A stretch of 64,000 nt of DNA from Juglans regia (taxonomy: Eukaryota; Streptophyta; Magnoliopsida; Fagales; Juglandaceae): contig NC_049912.1 of NCBI RefSeq assembly GCF_001411555.2, positions 18,150,341 to 18,214,340 of the forward strand, given 5' to 3'. The notes under the pieces were generated by a model. That model saw only the letters and a program-made list of their open reading frames with translations, was not told the DNA's origin and did no database searches. Each line of letters begins with the position of its first letter. Position 1 is the stretch's first letter. A program made the position numbers and the translations under genes. Positions 9,750-21,711 of the stretch are shown here, piece by piece.

Positions 9750-12420
9750 ATCTAGATAGGGAAAGAGAAAGAACATGTATCTCCTCTAACACCTCCTGTT
9801 TCAAATGTATCAACCCAGGTATTGCAATATTGTTTCAAATTTAGTATCTGTGTTGAATTAATGTGTATTCTATGTAGAGCAATCTTAGTGTGACTTTATA
9901 ATTCTTTTTAAATGTTAGGACATACCAAGACCACTTCATTCAAACTTCACAAACTACATGCACGGTTACTATGGACCACCTGTTAGGGACCTCGGTCAAG
10001 TTCCTAAACATTATGATCTCCACGCCTAGGATCTCCTTGAGATGACCGAAAGCCAGATCCTATCTTGCTTGATTCTCGAACAATGATGGTCAAGATTACC
10101 ACTTTGGTAATGTGAGGTTAGGTGTTTAGGCTTGAATTGGTGTATGAGATGATGGAAATGTTTGATGAAGTGTATGGCTACAATGGTGGAAAGGGGCGCA
10201 CGACACTAGAGTGGAGTTAGGGTTGGCGCCACTTGGAACTTGGGTTTAGGGTTTAGAAATGGGTGATGGACGGCTAGGGTTTGCAATTAGAGTTTGGAAT
10301 GTTGGACGGCTAGAGTTGGCGAGTTTGGCTAGTGAGAGTTTTTAGGAAAATTTCCTAAAAACTTGGAAGTCAAAGATGATGGGTATGGCCGTTTATGGGG
10401 ATTTGATTGGGTCAACTAGGGTTCCTAAATTATAGGAACACTAGTATGGCAAGTGGAGTGGGCGGCTAGGGCAAATCCAAATAAGGCAAGTGGTAGCCGA
10501 ATAGGATTTTGCACCAAGGGGGAAAGTATGTTTCGGCTAGGGTAAAATGGATGAAGCAAACAATTATGAAAAGTTGACTACCATAGTGTTGGTCGACTTT
10601 TAGGGTTTAATGGATTAGGAAGAGCAAAAATATGATGAACACCAAGAACACAATGAATAACACTTAAGAACAAAAGCATAAAAATACTTAAGAACTTGAA
10701 TGAATAAATGAATAACAATAACAATTCAACTATTGATTCATGAATTGCACAATAGTTGAATAAACCTTATATATTGATAAACACAACTTGGATTCACGAA
10801 TTGCACCAAGTTGCAAGAACAAAATAAATGAATTACACATATTCAATGAATTGCAAGGTGTAATCCTCTCTTTGGGATTCAAGAATTTCACCCAAAAAGC
10901 CCAAGTGTAAAGGTACCCTTAATGATCTCTCAAACAATAATCCTCCATCTAGGGTATTTGTCAAAAGATTCTAAGATAAGTGAATGAAGTCCTATTTATA
11001 AGCAATACAATTTAGAAACCCCCAATAGGTTCCTTGAAAATAAATAAATAAATAAAATAAAATAAATAAACATGATAGTGGTATGGACCAAGCTTGGTTG
11101 TGACATGCTTGGGCCAATAGTGGGCTAGGTTGGTGCATGGTGGTCTTCGGGTTGGTCCATGGCTAAGTGGTGCGGTATGGCTTGCTGATGGTGAGCCATG
11201 TGTGTGCGTTGCATGGCCCAGGCTGGTGGCATAGGCACTAGTTGCATAGCCCAAGCTGGTGGCTTGGGCGTTGAGGCTGCAAGGCATGGGCTGAGCCATG
11301 CGCTAGATGGCATGCTTGGTGGGCATGCCACTGGCCTGGCCTGCAAGGCACGGGCTGGAGCGTGAGGCATGAAACTAACCTCGCTGGCAGGCAGCAAGGG
11401 GCTGTGTGTGAGCGCATGCTGGCTGGGCTGGCTGTGCAGCGCATAGGCGGGTGCAGGGCCATGAAGCCCATAACCGTGCGCACTGGGGCGCAATGCCGCG
11501 TGCGGTGCAGCGTTGCACGCATGAGTGCGCAGCTCATGGGCATGCGCTCACTAACCTCGCTGGCCCGCATGTCGGGCGCCACTTGTGTGCCATCGCAGGG
11601 GCCAAGGCATGCATGCATGCTGGGTGCCCCGTGTGTGTCACCCCACGAGCCAAGACATGCTTGTGGGCTAGCCAAGGTGCATGTCCCCACCATGACTAGG
11701 ACATGTGCGGCATCTCTAGAGGCAACTCGACGTGGGGGTCTAACACCACCGCCACACGTGTGGTTACCGCTTTTTGTGTCATGTCCAGATGCCTAAGTTC
11801 CAAGCCACAACCTGGTGGTAATTACGAATATTGTGATTTATGAATGGTTCGTTGTGGTTATTATTTTTTTAATGTTACTTATTGTGGTAACTTGCAGCAA
11901 AACTACCCAGACCACGTTGGGCATAGGCCTCCGATGATGCTTACCACTACAGATTTAAGGGAAGTTCAACAACAGCCTAGTTCCTGCTTACTACCTCTAG
12001 TGCCTAGCTTAATTCCATGGAGCACCCAGGTAATGTGTTTGACTTGAGGATTATTCCAGTTTAGTTTTTCACTCTGAAGTTATTTGATTGATTTATGTTT
12101 ATGTTCTTGTTCATTGCAGCCAAATACTCTTTACCCATTTAAATATGTAATTAGCTCTTCGACTGCACTTAACGCTACAAGCTCAAGAGTTTTGGAAGAA
12201 ATTAACGGGGCCATACCAGATTCTAGGGAAGCTGAAGCGATGTGTAATTCCTCTTTTAAGTACAACTTACCTTTATTACTTTTTCTCTTTTGTTTAATGT
12301 TAAACATATATTCTATTATGTACACAGATGCAACTTAGACTAGATGGAACACAACCGGAGAGTGTTGATGGAACACAATTGGAGCGCTTATTAGAAGTGA
12401 ATATTTTTTATACTTCGAAA
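9750..12420 (+). pseudogene. Possible spliced gene remnant, function unknown
   Basis: Short open blocks are flanked by plausible splice sites. They are a block ending PPVSNVSTQ (to about 9821, then GTATTG); a block from about 9920 starting DIPRPLHSNFTNYM that is broken by the solo LTR; QNYPDHVGHRPPMMLTT (about 11898-12029, CAG before, GTAATG after); PNTLYPFKYVISSSTALN (from 12120, after TTGCAG); and a block from 12329 after ACACAG. The proline- and glutamine-rich composition looks protein-like, but I recognise no family. The gene, if real, is interrupted by a 1.77-kb LTR. It could instead be chance. Confidence 0.3.
9981..11745 (-). mobile_element. Solo LTR, 1765 bp
   Basis: Termini TGTTA (9981) and TAACA (to 11745) are perfectly inverted, and the 5-bp target-site duplication CCACC is exact at 9976-9980 and 11746-11750. 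No internal region or second LTR is present, so it is a solo LTR left by recombination. A TATAAATA box on the minus strand (10993-11000) suggests minus orientation. The part that would be U3, 11090-11745, is strongly GC-rich with repeated GCATG words; the long overlapping frames there have no protein character. Confidence 0.85.
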
Positions 12421-12945
12421 ATAAAATGTACTCATTATTTTTTGTTTTAGTAAAAACAATTACTGAGATGGTGAGTATTTTAGTCTGATTTTGCAACTGG
12501 CTAAAGTGTCAAATTTGCAACAAGCTTGGGGATAAAATGGAGACATTTGTTGCTGTTAGATGCCGAGAAGTTCAAGTATTTGTTGTTGTATGGTTGAAAA
12601 AATGTAGTTTATGTTTATTTTGTTCATGAAGATGGGAGAAGGTCAAAGACCGTTCTTTGTTTTGGAGAAGTGAACTATATTAGACTTGGTTCATGTATTG
12701 TATTTGGCTTGATTGGTTCGCATTGTTGGTAACTTATATTGCATTCCTGAAAGATTTTTTTTTTTTTTTTATGAACTTGCTGTCAAACTCTGAAACTTTG
12801 TAAATAATGGAGTGAAAATAAGGGCTCATAATTAAGCTTTTCCAAAGCTTATTAACAACATCCAGGGAAACCAAATAGGGATTTTCTAGTTTTACACCTA
12901 CCAGTTCAATAATGACATATCATGAGCAACTTACTAAATACAAGA

Positions 12946-13177
12946 GTTGATTGATATATCCACAACATACAAACTTTGCTTACATAACATAACAATTACA
13001 TAAACCAACCACATGGTTCTGAGCAAGTAAATTAGTGATGTTACAAACTTACAAGTACTAGATTTTGTAGTTCTACCTATTGCAAGAGCAGCCATAATTT
13101 ACAGTTGATTCATATATCCACAGCATACAACAAAGATTACATAACATAATTTATACATAAACCAACCACATGGTTCC
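12946..13177. repeat. Direct duplication, 75-bp copies about 157 bp apart
   Basis: Copies at 12946-13021 and 13104-13177 share GTTGATT, ATATATCCACA, TTACATAACATAA and AAACCAACCACATGGTTC, with a few substitutions and small indels. Confidence 0.65.
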
Positions 13178-13395
13178 TGAAAATGTTTTGTACAAAATCA
13201 ACCCAATATTCATTTCACTTAGAACATAATTTCTTGACATGATGAAGAGGGCCAATTTAACATGCAGAGCTCTTTGGGGATCTTTTAGATGCAACGCTCG
13301 GGCCACATTGAAGGCAGGCTGCAAGGCTAGCTCCATGTCAATGATTGTAGCATGATCAGCCGTCTCGTCCTCTGCTGCCAGCAGTCTTGACTAAC
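13151..13395 (-). pseudogene. Candidate conserved exon, unrecognised
   Basis: On the minus strand, after an acceptor-like TGTGTTAG at about 13396, a frame reads LLAAEDETADHATIIDMELA, then LQPAFNVARALHLKDPQRAL, and ends at 13151. Composition is protein-like (acidic, then amphipathic helical), unlike the neighbouring shadow frames. I do not recognise the family. No companion exon is evident nearby, so it may be a gene fragment. Confidence 0.3.
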
Positions 13396-14577
13396 ACACA
13401 CAAGAAATATAGAAATATTCAGTTCCTGCTCAAGTCAAAGATCAGGCACCATTTGCTCCAACTCCCAATTCCAGAGAGTAGTTATATTTTTAATCATGGT
13501 TTTCTGTAGGCTTGTTCTTTTAATTGAAAAATCTTCCAAAGCCATTACTAGAGCTAGGTGATAATCACAATATTGCTGAGGATTATTATTTTTTTATGAG
13601 GATTATAAGGCTATGCCTCAATATATATGCCAAATCAAATTACAAGAGAATCTCTCTCCAATTATTTCAAGGCAAGTGATAAAAGAGGAAACAAAAAAAA
13701 GAGTCATTACAGAGATTGCAAGCATGAAAAATGTGCATACCACATAGCAATTGGAACCTGAGAACAGAGTAATTACATGGTTCGTGTAACCCAAAAATCT
13801 ACCAAAAATCTCATAATTCCAGCAACCCTATAACACCCATGAAGTTCATGAACCTAACAACTAGAAAATCAAGCATCTTGAACAACTAAAATTACATTCA
13901 GCAATTTTTTAAGAGATTTTTTATGAGAGATCTAAAAAAAAATAAAACAAATGCTCCATAACATATAGCAGACCTGGAAGAGGTTCCATGCTCTAGGAAT
14001 AAAACAAAGCCAAAAACAAAGAGAGGAGCAGGTGGTGACGGGAAGGAGTACGTACCGACGAAACAACCAGGTGCTAGTTTGGATGCAGAAAACCCCTTCT
14101 GAAGATGAGAACCTTCTCAATATAATGAAGAAATGATCCCTAATTTGAAACGGTGCATTCTGCAATAAAGAGAAACGGTGCGTTTTGGTGTTCTAATTTC
14201 CCTCCTTTCGATGTTCAAATTTTCCTTCCCGCTCTGTGTTTCATTCAGTTTCAGCATCCCAACTTAAATGAAACGAGCCGTTTCATTAAACATCCACATC
14301 AGACGACTATCCTATGATTGCATAAACCGATTGCATATAGTTTTCCTTATTTATTTTGAAAGACTAAGGGTCAAACCGAAGGGACGATGCTCATGGTCAT
14401 GGGTAGGTTGAGAAATCATTAAAGTCCAGGGATTCTTCAAAATCTAGTGACGATACAACAATCGTGGCCCTTGATAACTCAACGAACGGCCTAGCACCCT
14501 GCATCCATAGAATATAATAGATGGTCAACATTTTACTCAACTCCTTATCAAATTTCTAATCGATTTGAAAATAATGT

Positions 14578-14961
14578 ATGATAGTGAAGCAAGAGCCGGA
14601 AAAGGAGAAAGAGGCAGCCAAAGATGATGACAGCAAGGGAGAGAAAAAGGTCGAGGAAGATGGCGGTGATGACAAAGGGGACAAAGGTGGCAGTGATGAT
14701 CAAGAAGAGAACAAAGAAAAGAAAGGAGGAGACGAGGAATCCAGATCTTCAAATCTTCAGCGATTTCCTACCCATAAAGGTATGCCATGGAAATGCATGC
14801 CAACCCACCTAAGATCTTTAGCGATTTCCTCGTGGTGTTGTACAATCAGATAGCCTAATTGGCGAGGTATGGAGGGACGACTCAGATCATCTCTAGGCTC
14901 TACGACAAACACAGACACCAAGCGTTGCCAAAGAAACTTCTCGAGGAAGACTCTCTTTAAA
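14578..14961 (+). pseudogene. Lysine/glutamate-rich gene fragment, unrecognised
   Basis: A frame from 14578 is almost pure Lys/Glu/Asp/Gly (VKQEPEKEKEAAKDDDSKGE). After a frame change at about 14790, a second block reads PPKIFSDFLVVLYNQIA, a stop, then GGTTQIISRLYDKHRHQALP and KKLLEEDSL to a stop at 14961. The second block looks like real protein with one nonsense change. Family unknown; it is followed within 100 bases by a hAT-like MITE. Confidence 0.3.
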
Positions 14962-15035
14962 TGGGTCATACGGGTTCGGCCCGATTGTATTTTGGTCGGG
15001 TCGGGCACAAACCCTATTGTGACAGGTCGGGTTCA

Positions 15036-15801
15036 TAGGTGTAAATTTTAACCCCGGATGGACCGGTGGAACCGGTATGATCCAAAATTGGATTTTAAAA
15101 TGCAAAAACCGGCCGAAACCGATCCGGTTCTATATTTTTTTAGACCGAATCGGACCGGTTCACTATAATATATATTTAAATTAATTTTTTTAATATTATA
15201 TAATATATATAATAATATAAATTATAATTATATATAAGATATTATATAATTATCACTATGACCATATCTTATTATATAGTATTAATATCACTATTAATAC
15301 AATATATAGTATTAATAATTTAGTATCAATGTATTATTATATAAGATATAATATATATTACATAATGTATAACATATAGTATTAGTACATTGACATTTTC
15401 TAAGTTAGTAACAAATTAGCAATTAACATCATAAATAATTTTCTTTTTATTGTAGATTTTTTGTATAACATTTTGTTTTATAGCAGATTTTTTTATAAAA
15501 CAGATTTTTTATAGCATAACCTTTTTTACATAGCAAATTCTTTTTATAAAGCAGATTGTTGTAAATTGTAATATATTTTTAATAAAACATATTTTTTTAA
15601 AGCAGTTTATGTATATATAGATTTTTTATGACAAATTTACAAATTATTTAAACAAGAAAATCGGACTGAAAATCGATACAACTGGAAGTACCGGTTTAGG
15701 AGGGTAACCGGTGCGTTATCAGTTCTGAAAAATACAAAATTGGTGCATATCGGTTCGGTCCTAAATTTTGTCCAAAATTAAATCGGACTGGTTACACCCC
15801 T
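15036..15801. mobile_element. hAT-like MITE, A+T-rich core
   Basis: The ends are roughly inverted: TAGGTGTAAATTTTAACC at the left and GGTTACACCCCT at the right. Subterminal CCGG/GGACCGG motifs repeat in both orientations (15058-15145 and 15693-15790), a layout common in plant hAT MITEs. I could not find an 8-bp target-site duplication, so the boundaries are provisional. Confidence 0.5.
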
Positions 15802-15929
15802 CTGTGTATTTTTGGTTTGAAAGACTAAAGTGGAAGGCCGAACTTTCAAGCTACAGGTTGGAACTTGCCTAATTAAGCTTATATTGGATTCCTGTATAAA
15901 CCCCAATTAATCTGAGTCCAAAATTCTCT

Positions 15930-16130
15930 TAGGGCCCGATTGGATACAAGTGTTTTATCTCATTTTATCATTGCAATTTTTTTAAATTCTCATACAAAAT
16001 ATAATAAATAATTCAACTTTTTCAAATATCAAAACAATAATGATATTAAAAAATAATATTCTAACAATATTTTATTCAACTTTCATCTCATCTCAACTCA
16101 CTATCCAAACTACACCTTAACTTTTTTGTT
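15930..16130 (-). mobile_element. GATGAG-family MITE, minus-strand copy
   Basis: It contains the reverse complement of the family core: AATATTCTAACAATATTTTA, TTCAACTTTTTCAAATATC and CATCTCATCTCAACTCA. Same family as 7981-8196. Confidence 0.65.
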
Positions 16131-17016
16131 GGAAATTTAGGACTAAGGTGCTACCCACATTCCTGAACGGGGGCCACCCTGGTCTTGCCCCCCGCTCATA
16201 TGGGTGGGCGGGGGGAGAGTTTGGCCCCATGGCCGTCCGCCCCCCACCCAAAATCCAATGTCCAAACTACAATTCAAATTACTGCCAAAACCACTGTCTA
16301 AAACTAATCGAAAAAGAAAAAAAGAAAACCTAAAATATCCAAAACCAAACTCATAGAGAGAGAGAGTGTGTAAAATATTATATATAAAATGATTTAAACA
16401 CATAAACTCATTTTATATATTTATCTCTTCCATTTTATGTCCTTAAATTCGAATAAAAGTTTGAGAGAATCTTGCACCATACATCAATAATTGTTAGACT
16501 CAAAAGCAAAGTAGCATTGAGAAAAAAGATGCACATCCCTTACTGTTAGTAACAGAGAATAATATCCACAAACACAGAAAAAATTGAGACCATTCTCTCC
16601 CTTCTGTTTCAACCATTTTCACCCTCACTAATGAGTGCTGAGGCAAAAGCAAAAAGAAACAACCCCTGGAGGAGGCATGCAACATGATTGTACCTCCTCC
16701 CATATCCAACCATCCTTTTCCAACCTAAAAATCAATCATAACCCCACATCCCAAAGAGGCCATTCCACTCTCCCATATGCAGAGCAAACTATAATAATTA
16801 GGAGATAACCCTCACATCAACAGCACACAACATTCTATCCCTCTCATGCTTCACCATTTCATTTAATGGATCTGATGCCAATTCAAAACCCCACATAGCT
16901 CTTAAGGCTGGCCATGGTATCTTTTAGTCGAAACGGTAGGGATAGGTAAAATCTTCTTGTTTGTACTCTGGCGGCGTCGGCGCAGTACAGGTGCACTGCT
17001 TTAGCATGCTATTGCT
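16131..17016. other. Spacer upstream of the CaaX-protein gene
   Basis: A GC-rich patch at 16160-16260 has C- and G-runs in inverted arrangement (GCCCCCCGCTC against GGGCGGGGGGAG), perhaps a MITE end. The rest is unremarkable and probably holds the promoter and leader of the gene at 17017. I see no clear TATA box. Confidence 0.35.
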
Positions 17017-17798
17017 ATGTACCATCAAGGAATTTGGACAAGAGGGGGTGAAGAAAGCAACAGAAACAGCAACAGCAACAGCAACAATGCTAAGAAGCAA
17101 TCCCCTGCAGACAAGGAAGATGGGGCCATGGAAAGGTTCCATAATCATGAATTACAACTTCAAAATAAGAGCAATGAGAGCAGCAACTGTGGGAGAGGTG
17201 GGACTAATGGGCCTCAAGTTGAATGCCCTACTCTCAAGAGTAATCTCAAGAAAAGAACAACAGTGGACGATAATCAACAAAGGATAGAAAAGAGGAAAGT
17301 TAGTTGGCTTGATGCTCATGGCAAAGATATTGCTCATGTCCAAGAATTTGAGCCAAGGTAAAACCATCCCCCCCCCCCAATCAAATTTCCTTCCATGATG
17401 GACTTCTTTTTCTTGGATGATTGTTGTTTGAAAAATCCTAGGAGAAGCAAAATATCTAGAACAATTTCAGCTGTGTTTTAGTCAGACTTAAAGGCAATTA
17501 AGAACACATTAAGTAGAGCAACCCTTTTACCAAATTAATGAATGAAATGTGGGACGATAAGAGAAACTATGTCTTTCAAATTTACAAGCTAATTAGTAGC
17601 TGTCCTGATGAAAGAGTCCCCAAGCTTTGCAACCAAAACCCACCTATAGTTCTTCACAACTGGGCATTCAAAGCTTAAGTTACCAGAAATTAATACATCA
17701 ACTCTGCTATATTTCTCACTCTTTCATATGTTTGTAGTGTCTCAGAAGATGGGGAACTTGGAGGAGTGAGGAACTCTTGTGTGTGTGCTATTCAGTGA
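17017..17798 (+). CDS. Small plant-conserved protein with C-terminal CaaX motif
   Basis: Two exons, 17017-17357 and 17738-17798, with a 380-bp GT/AG intron that splits a serine codon, give 134 codons (133 residues). The ATG at 17017 is the first in frame after a stop at 17002. The N-terminus has an Asn/Ser-rich run, the middle is hydrophilic, and the well-formed block RKVSWLDAHGKDIAHVQEFE crosses the junction into SVSEDGELGGVRNSCVCAIQ. I recall plant proteins of unknown function sharing this KVSW...EFEPS tail, but know no experimental role. The final CAIQ fits a protein-farnesylation signal (Cys, two aliphatic-type residues, Gln), with another Cys two residues earlier. That implies membrane attachment, which is inference. 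Confidence 0.8.
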
Positions 17799-18108
17799 AT
17801 CAAGATGTTCAAAATTTATGATGCCTGCTTCTCCATGATCTATGCCAGTTTTTTAAGAATTTCAACAAACATTTAAGTGTATACTTATATAAATCTCTGG
17901 ATTTAAACATGTTGTAAGATTCAAACAAATAATATGGTTATTTTAAAAATGATTATCCTTCTCAAAAGCTATATCTATTGCTGGATCGATCATAAGCATC
18001 ATGAATCTTCAAAAGCTATATCTATTACTCTTAAATTGGATTTTGCCCCCAATTTCCAACTGTTCTCTAGGATATATTTACTTTTTGAACAAACCATCCA
18101 TATGGCAT

Positions 18109-18119
18109 ATATCATATAT

Positions 18120-18153
<34 letters not shown>

Positions 18154-18157
18154 GTAT
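18109..18157. repeat. (TA)n microsatellite
   Basis: Alternating TA, interrupted once by AAA. A second TA-run lies at 18594-18623. Confidence 0.85.
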
Positions 18158-18229
18158 ATACTAGCAGTGCTTCAACGTGCTATGCACGTTTGTCCTGTTT
18201 GAAGAAAAAAAAAGTTATTTTGTAAAATA

Positions 18230-18552
18230 TAAACATGTTTTGTCTTTAAAAAAAAAACATAATCATAAGCAAAATATTTTTTTTATCTAGAGATTGAGGA
18301 AGTATTTTTTTAATAATGTTGTAAATTTTTTATTTTTTTAAAAATGTTTATGATGATTAAAAAAATACATGAAAAAAAAGAACAGAAAAAATATATATCT
18401 CTAAGGTCACTTCATCCACACTCTACATTATTTTTAATTTTTATTATTTTTTTTTATCAAATATTTATTATATGAATAATGAATAAAAATATTAAAAATT
18501 TAAAAAAATATCGAGTGTCGAGTGTGATGGAGGTTGTATAACAAAACTCTAA
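18230..18552. mobile_element. Two adjoining MITE-like repeats
   Basis: Positions 18300-18380 (GTATTTTTTTAATAATGTTG, then ATGATTAAAAAAATACAT) match the MITE at 47778-47957. Positions 18405-18552 (CACACTCTACATTATTTTTA to GTATAACAAAACTC) match the MITE that interrupts a LINE at 48533-48733. Boundaries here are approximate. Confidence 0.55.
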
Positions 18553-18590
18553 AATAAAAACAGCCAGAAAACCAAGAAAAATTATAATTA

Positions 18591-18624
<34 letters not shown>

Positions 18625-18627
<3 letters not shown>

Positions 18628-19097
18628 AAAACAAAAATCTTGGGAGTTGGGAAGATCGACTAACAGCAGGATCAATATGAACCACCCCCTTCAGCCTATC
18701 CCTCTTTCGTAGAACCTCCAACTCCGACAATTTCTGTGTAATAGGTTACATCATGGGCTTAAGTAATATACATTGTCATCCTAAGCCCAAATAAAGCCGA
18801 GAGCACATCATTATGAATGGGCCCAAACCGAAAGACCACTCGACTAACAACTTATTGCTCACATTTCTTCTTTCCATTTTAATTCCATGCTCTTTCTTTT
18901 TATTTCACCCTCAATTTTTTCTCAACTTGAAATTGCTGGCGTAGTTGTTTAATCCATCAAAAATTATGGAATCAACGTGAGTCAAGCAGTAAAATGTAAA
19001 TACCGTCATATTATATATGAGATCATTCAATTGGTCACCATTATATATGGGGTTATACCCATGTCAGCTCATAGTCACATCAATATTGTTCATTTAG
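18625..19097. other. No gene seen
   Basis: Unremarkable intergenic sequence between MITEs. Confidence 0.4.
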
Positions 19098-19315
19098 GCT
19101 CTGTTTGAATAGTGAGATGAAATGAAATAATTTTAGATAAAAGTTAAAAATTGAATAAAATATTATTAGAATATTATTTTTTAATATTGTTTTGAGGTTT
19201 AAAAAAATTGAATTGTTTATTATATTTATTATTTTGTATGGTAATTTGAAAAATTTATAGTAATGAAATGAAATAAAATAAAACCATTTCTATATCTAAA
19301 CAGGACCTTACTATT
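19098..19315 (+). mobile_element. GATGAG-family MITE
   Basis: It begins GTTTGAATAGTGAGATGAAA, contains AATAAAATATTATTAGAATA and ATTGAATTGTTTATT, and ends with ATATCTAAACAGGACC, inverted relative to the start. Same family as 7981-8196. Confidence 0.65.
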
Positions 19316-19837
19316 GGTTGATGCATGGTTCATTATTGAAATGTATTGTTATTATTATTATTATTCAAAATAGTGAAAATGAGTGGTCGAGACTGGAATA
19401 TTATTTTATTTTAATAATTCATACAGATTACTAGAAGGTTTTAGATTTAAAACTGAGAGATGTGGATATGTTTGAGTCATGCTACTTGCTGGTATATTTC
19501 TTGCTGCCAAAATTGTTAAAAGATATAAATATAAATAATAAAGTATATTTCTTTCCGTCAGTTTAAATTTTTAGAATAAGTGATACTTTCACATAGTATT
19601 AGAGTAGAAATCTTAAACTCGAATCATGACTCTACACTCTACCCAATTTAATTAAATATTCCATGCGTTAGATCTACTTATTGAATGAGAGTCTTACTAC
19701 ACGTATTTATTGAATAAGAGTTTTACCTACACGTAAGGGAGAGTATTAAGACATAAATATAAATAATAAAATCTATATCTTTCCATCAACTAGCAAATGA
19801 CAAAAAATGCTTCTGGATTGGTCTTAGTAGGGGACTT

Positions 19838-20245
19838 CACCGAAGAGTTAGATTGGGATGCAACAAGTTTTCTTAGGGAATAAGATCAGATGAAAGTTTT
19901 TTAAATAGTAGTAAAATAGTTTGTGAATAATAGTGAGATAGTTTAAATTAATGTTTTATGGAGTTTAGGAAAGAAGAGAAAAAAATTAAATAAAAAATAT
20001 TATAAAGTTAAAATATTGTTATTATATAATTTTTTAATATAATTTTTATTTTGAGATTTTGAAAAATTTTGAATTGTTTTTTATTTTTTATTTGAAAGTT
20101 TGAAAAAATTGTAATGATTAATTTGAAAAAATTGTAATAATTATTTTGAAAGTGTTTGTATTTGAGTGATGTTTTGAAAAGAAATGAAATGAAATAGAAT
20201 GATATGAGATGAAATGAAATCAAAACTATTTTCAAACGTCCACTT
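19838..20245. mobile_element. Diverged GATGAG-type MITE, possibly two fused copies
   Basis: Internal blocks such as AATAGTGAGATAGTTT and TTTGAAAAAATTGTAATGAT belong to the same repeat group as 19098-19315, and the right part ends ATGAGATGAAATGAAATC. The extra length suggests a composite or nested copy. Confidence 0.45.
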
Positions 20246-20344
20246 AATTTTGGCCAACTATTTTTAATTTTGGTTAAAAACACTCGAGCACTAATAGTGA
20301 AATATAATTATATATGTACAATATTTTTAACCAAACAGGCACAA

Positions 20345-20558
20345 GTTGTTGGCAAAATCTTATTTTGGCCATAGAAAATTGCTCTTCCCGCCTGTATTCA
20401 TCGCACGTGAGCCACCAATACTCCAAGGAAAAAGAAATCCAAAAACCACGAAGCTCCACAACATAACTCCAGAAAAATCCAAAACTCAATCCAGCAGCCG
20501 CGGCCAAGACGAGCCCAAAATCAAACTTCTCCCATCGTCACCATCGAACGCCTTCAGG
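20345..20558 (+). other. Possible untranslated first exon
   Basis: A C-rich segment with 71 codons free of stops ends at CTTCAG, followed by a good donor, GTAAGC (20559). It could be a 5' leader exon of a plus-strand gene, but no matching downstream exon is visible. It is antisense to, and 540 bases beyond, the end of the interrupted gene at 21101. Confidence 0.25.
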
Positions 20559-21261
20559 TAAGCCACGCTGTCGTCGCCTCTCCTTTTGTTTTCTTTTTTC
20601 TCTTTCTCGATTCTTTTTTCCTGAAAATTTCTTTCTCTCGTGGTTCTGATTTTGAGTTTTTATTTATTTGACTTGTTCCTTCCATTTTATTGCCGTAAGG
20701 TTTAGGAGATTTTTTTAGATTTTCTTGGTTGAAACCATGAGGTTCGGTGTTGATAGGGTTAGATAGAGAAAAGAATCCCCTATTACGTACGGTTCAAGCA
20801 AATTTGTGAAAAAGTTTGGTGGGTTCCCAATCACTCTGCTAATAGTTGATGTTGTTGTTGGTGGGTTCCCAATCACTCGAATAAAGTATGAAGGATACGA
20901 TAAAGTGGAGTGATAATATTGTTGGTGTTTGTATTTTTCCTTTTGCCGTCTTGTCCGATATTAACATTTCTTGTCAATTGTATTTAGAAATTGAGAGAAT
21001 CAATCAAAGAAAAAAAATTATACTCTTTGTTGGTTGAATGATTGTGTTGCATTTCTTTGGAGTTTGTTGACGAATAACAATCTGGTCTCATTGTAAAACT
21101 CTAAACTAGAAAATTACAATGGGAAGAAGCCCCATTGACCTCTACTGGTAAATTCATTGCCATTCTTTCTACTGCACGATCAAGTTTGAGAGATATTCCA
21201 TCACCATCTCTGTTATGAACTTTGGTTGAATATGCTTCCATGTCACTAGACAACGAGTCTT

Positions 21262-21711
21262 TGATAGGTCCCAACACAGAAAAATAAGTATGAATATAAT
21301 TTATTCTCTTCGGGTGAGAATGTACCTCAATTAGAATGCAAAATAATTCTTGCCTTTCATTGATAATCTCGGCTACTTAAATAAGTAAGCCACTTACAAG
21401 AATTTCGGAATTGAGGATGAACTGCTAGCTAATTACGTGGGACCCCACTTGCATGTAAAACAGAATAACAGAAAAATAGAACAACGTAAAACAGAGCACG
21501 CCCCACGTAAAACAGAGCATTACAACGGAAATAAAAAAACAACGGAAATAAACTACGTAAAACTCGCAGTTTGCAACTGCATGTGACCCAGCGCCATGCG
21601 ACCCAGTCAAGCGTCCTTCTTCCTTCACGTCCCCTACGTCCACGTTCGATATTTATCCCAGATATTTCGGATTTGGCCTACGGGCCCTTGCTGACTTTCG
21701 TGGTTTATCAA
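21262..21711 (-). repeat. 3' LTR of the chromovirus
   Basis: 450 bp, bounded by TG and CA on the plus strand. The element's coding frame runs 78 bases into it before its final stop. Confidence 0.93.

Noticed and set aside
11012..11796. Overlapping frames of 82-151 codons on both strands
   Set aside because: They arise from GC-rich repeats inside the solo LTR and have no domain; all frames are about equally open.
18001..18225. 74-76-codon plus-strand frames
   Set aside because: They read through the TA microsatellite as alternating Tyr/Ile.
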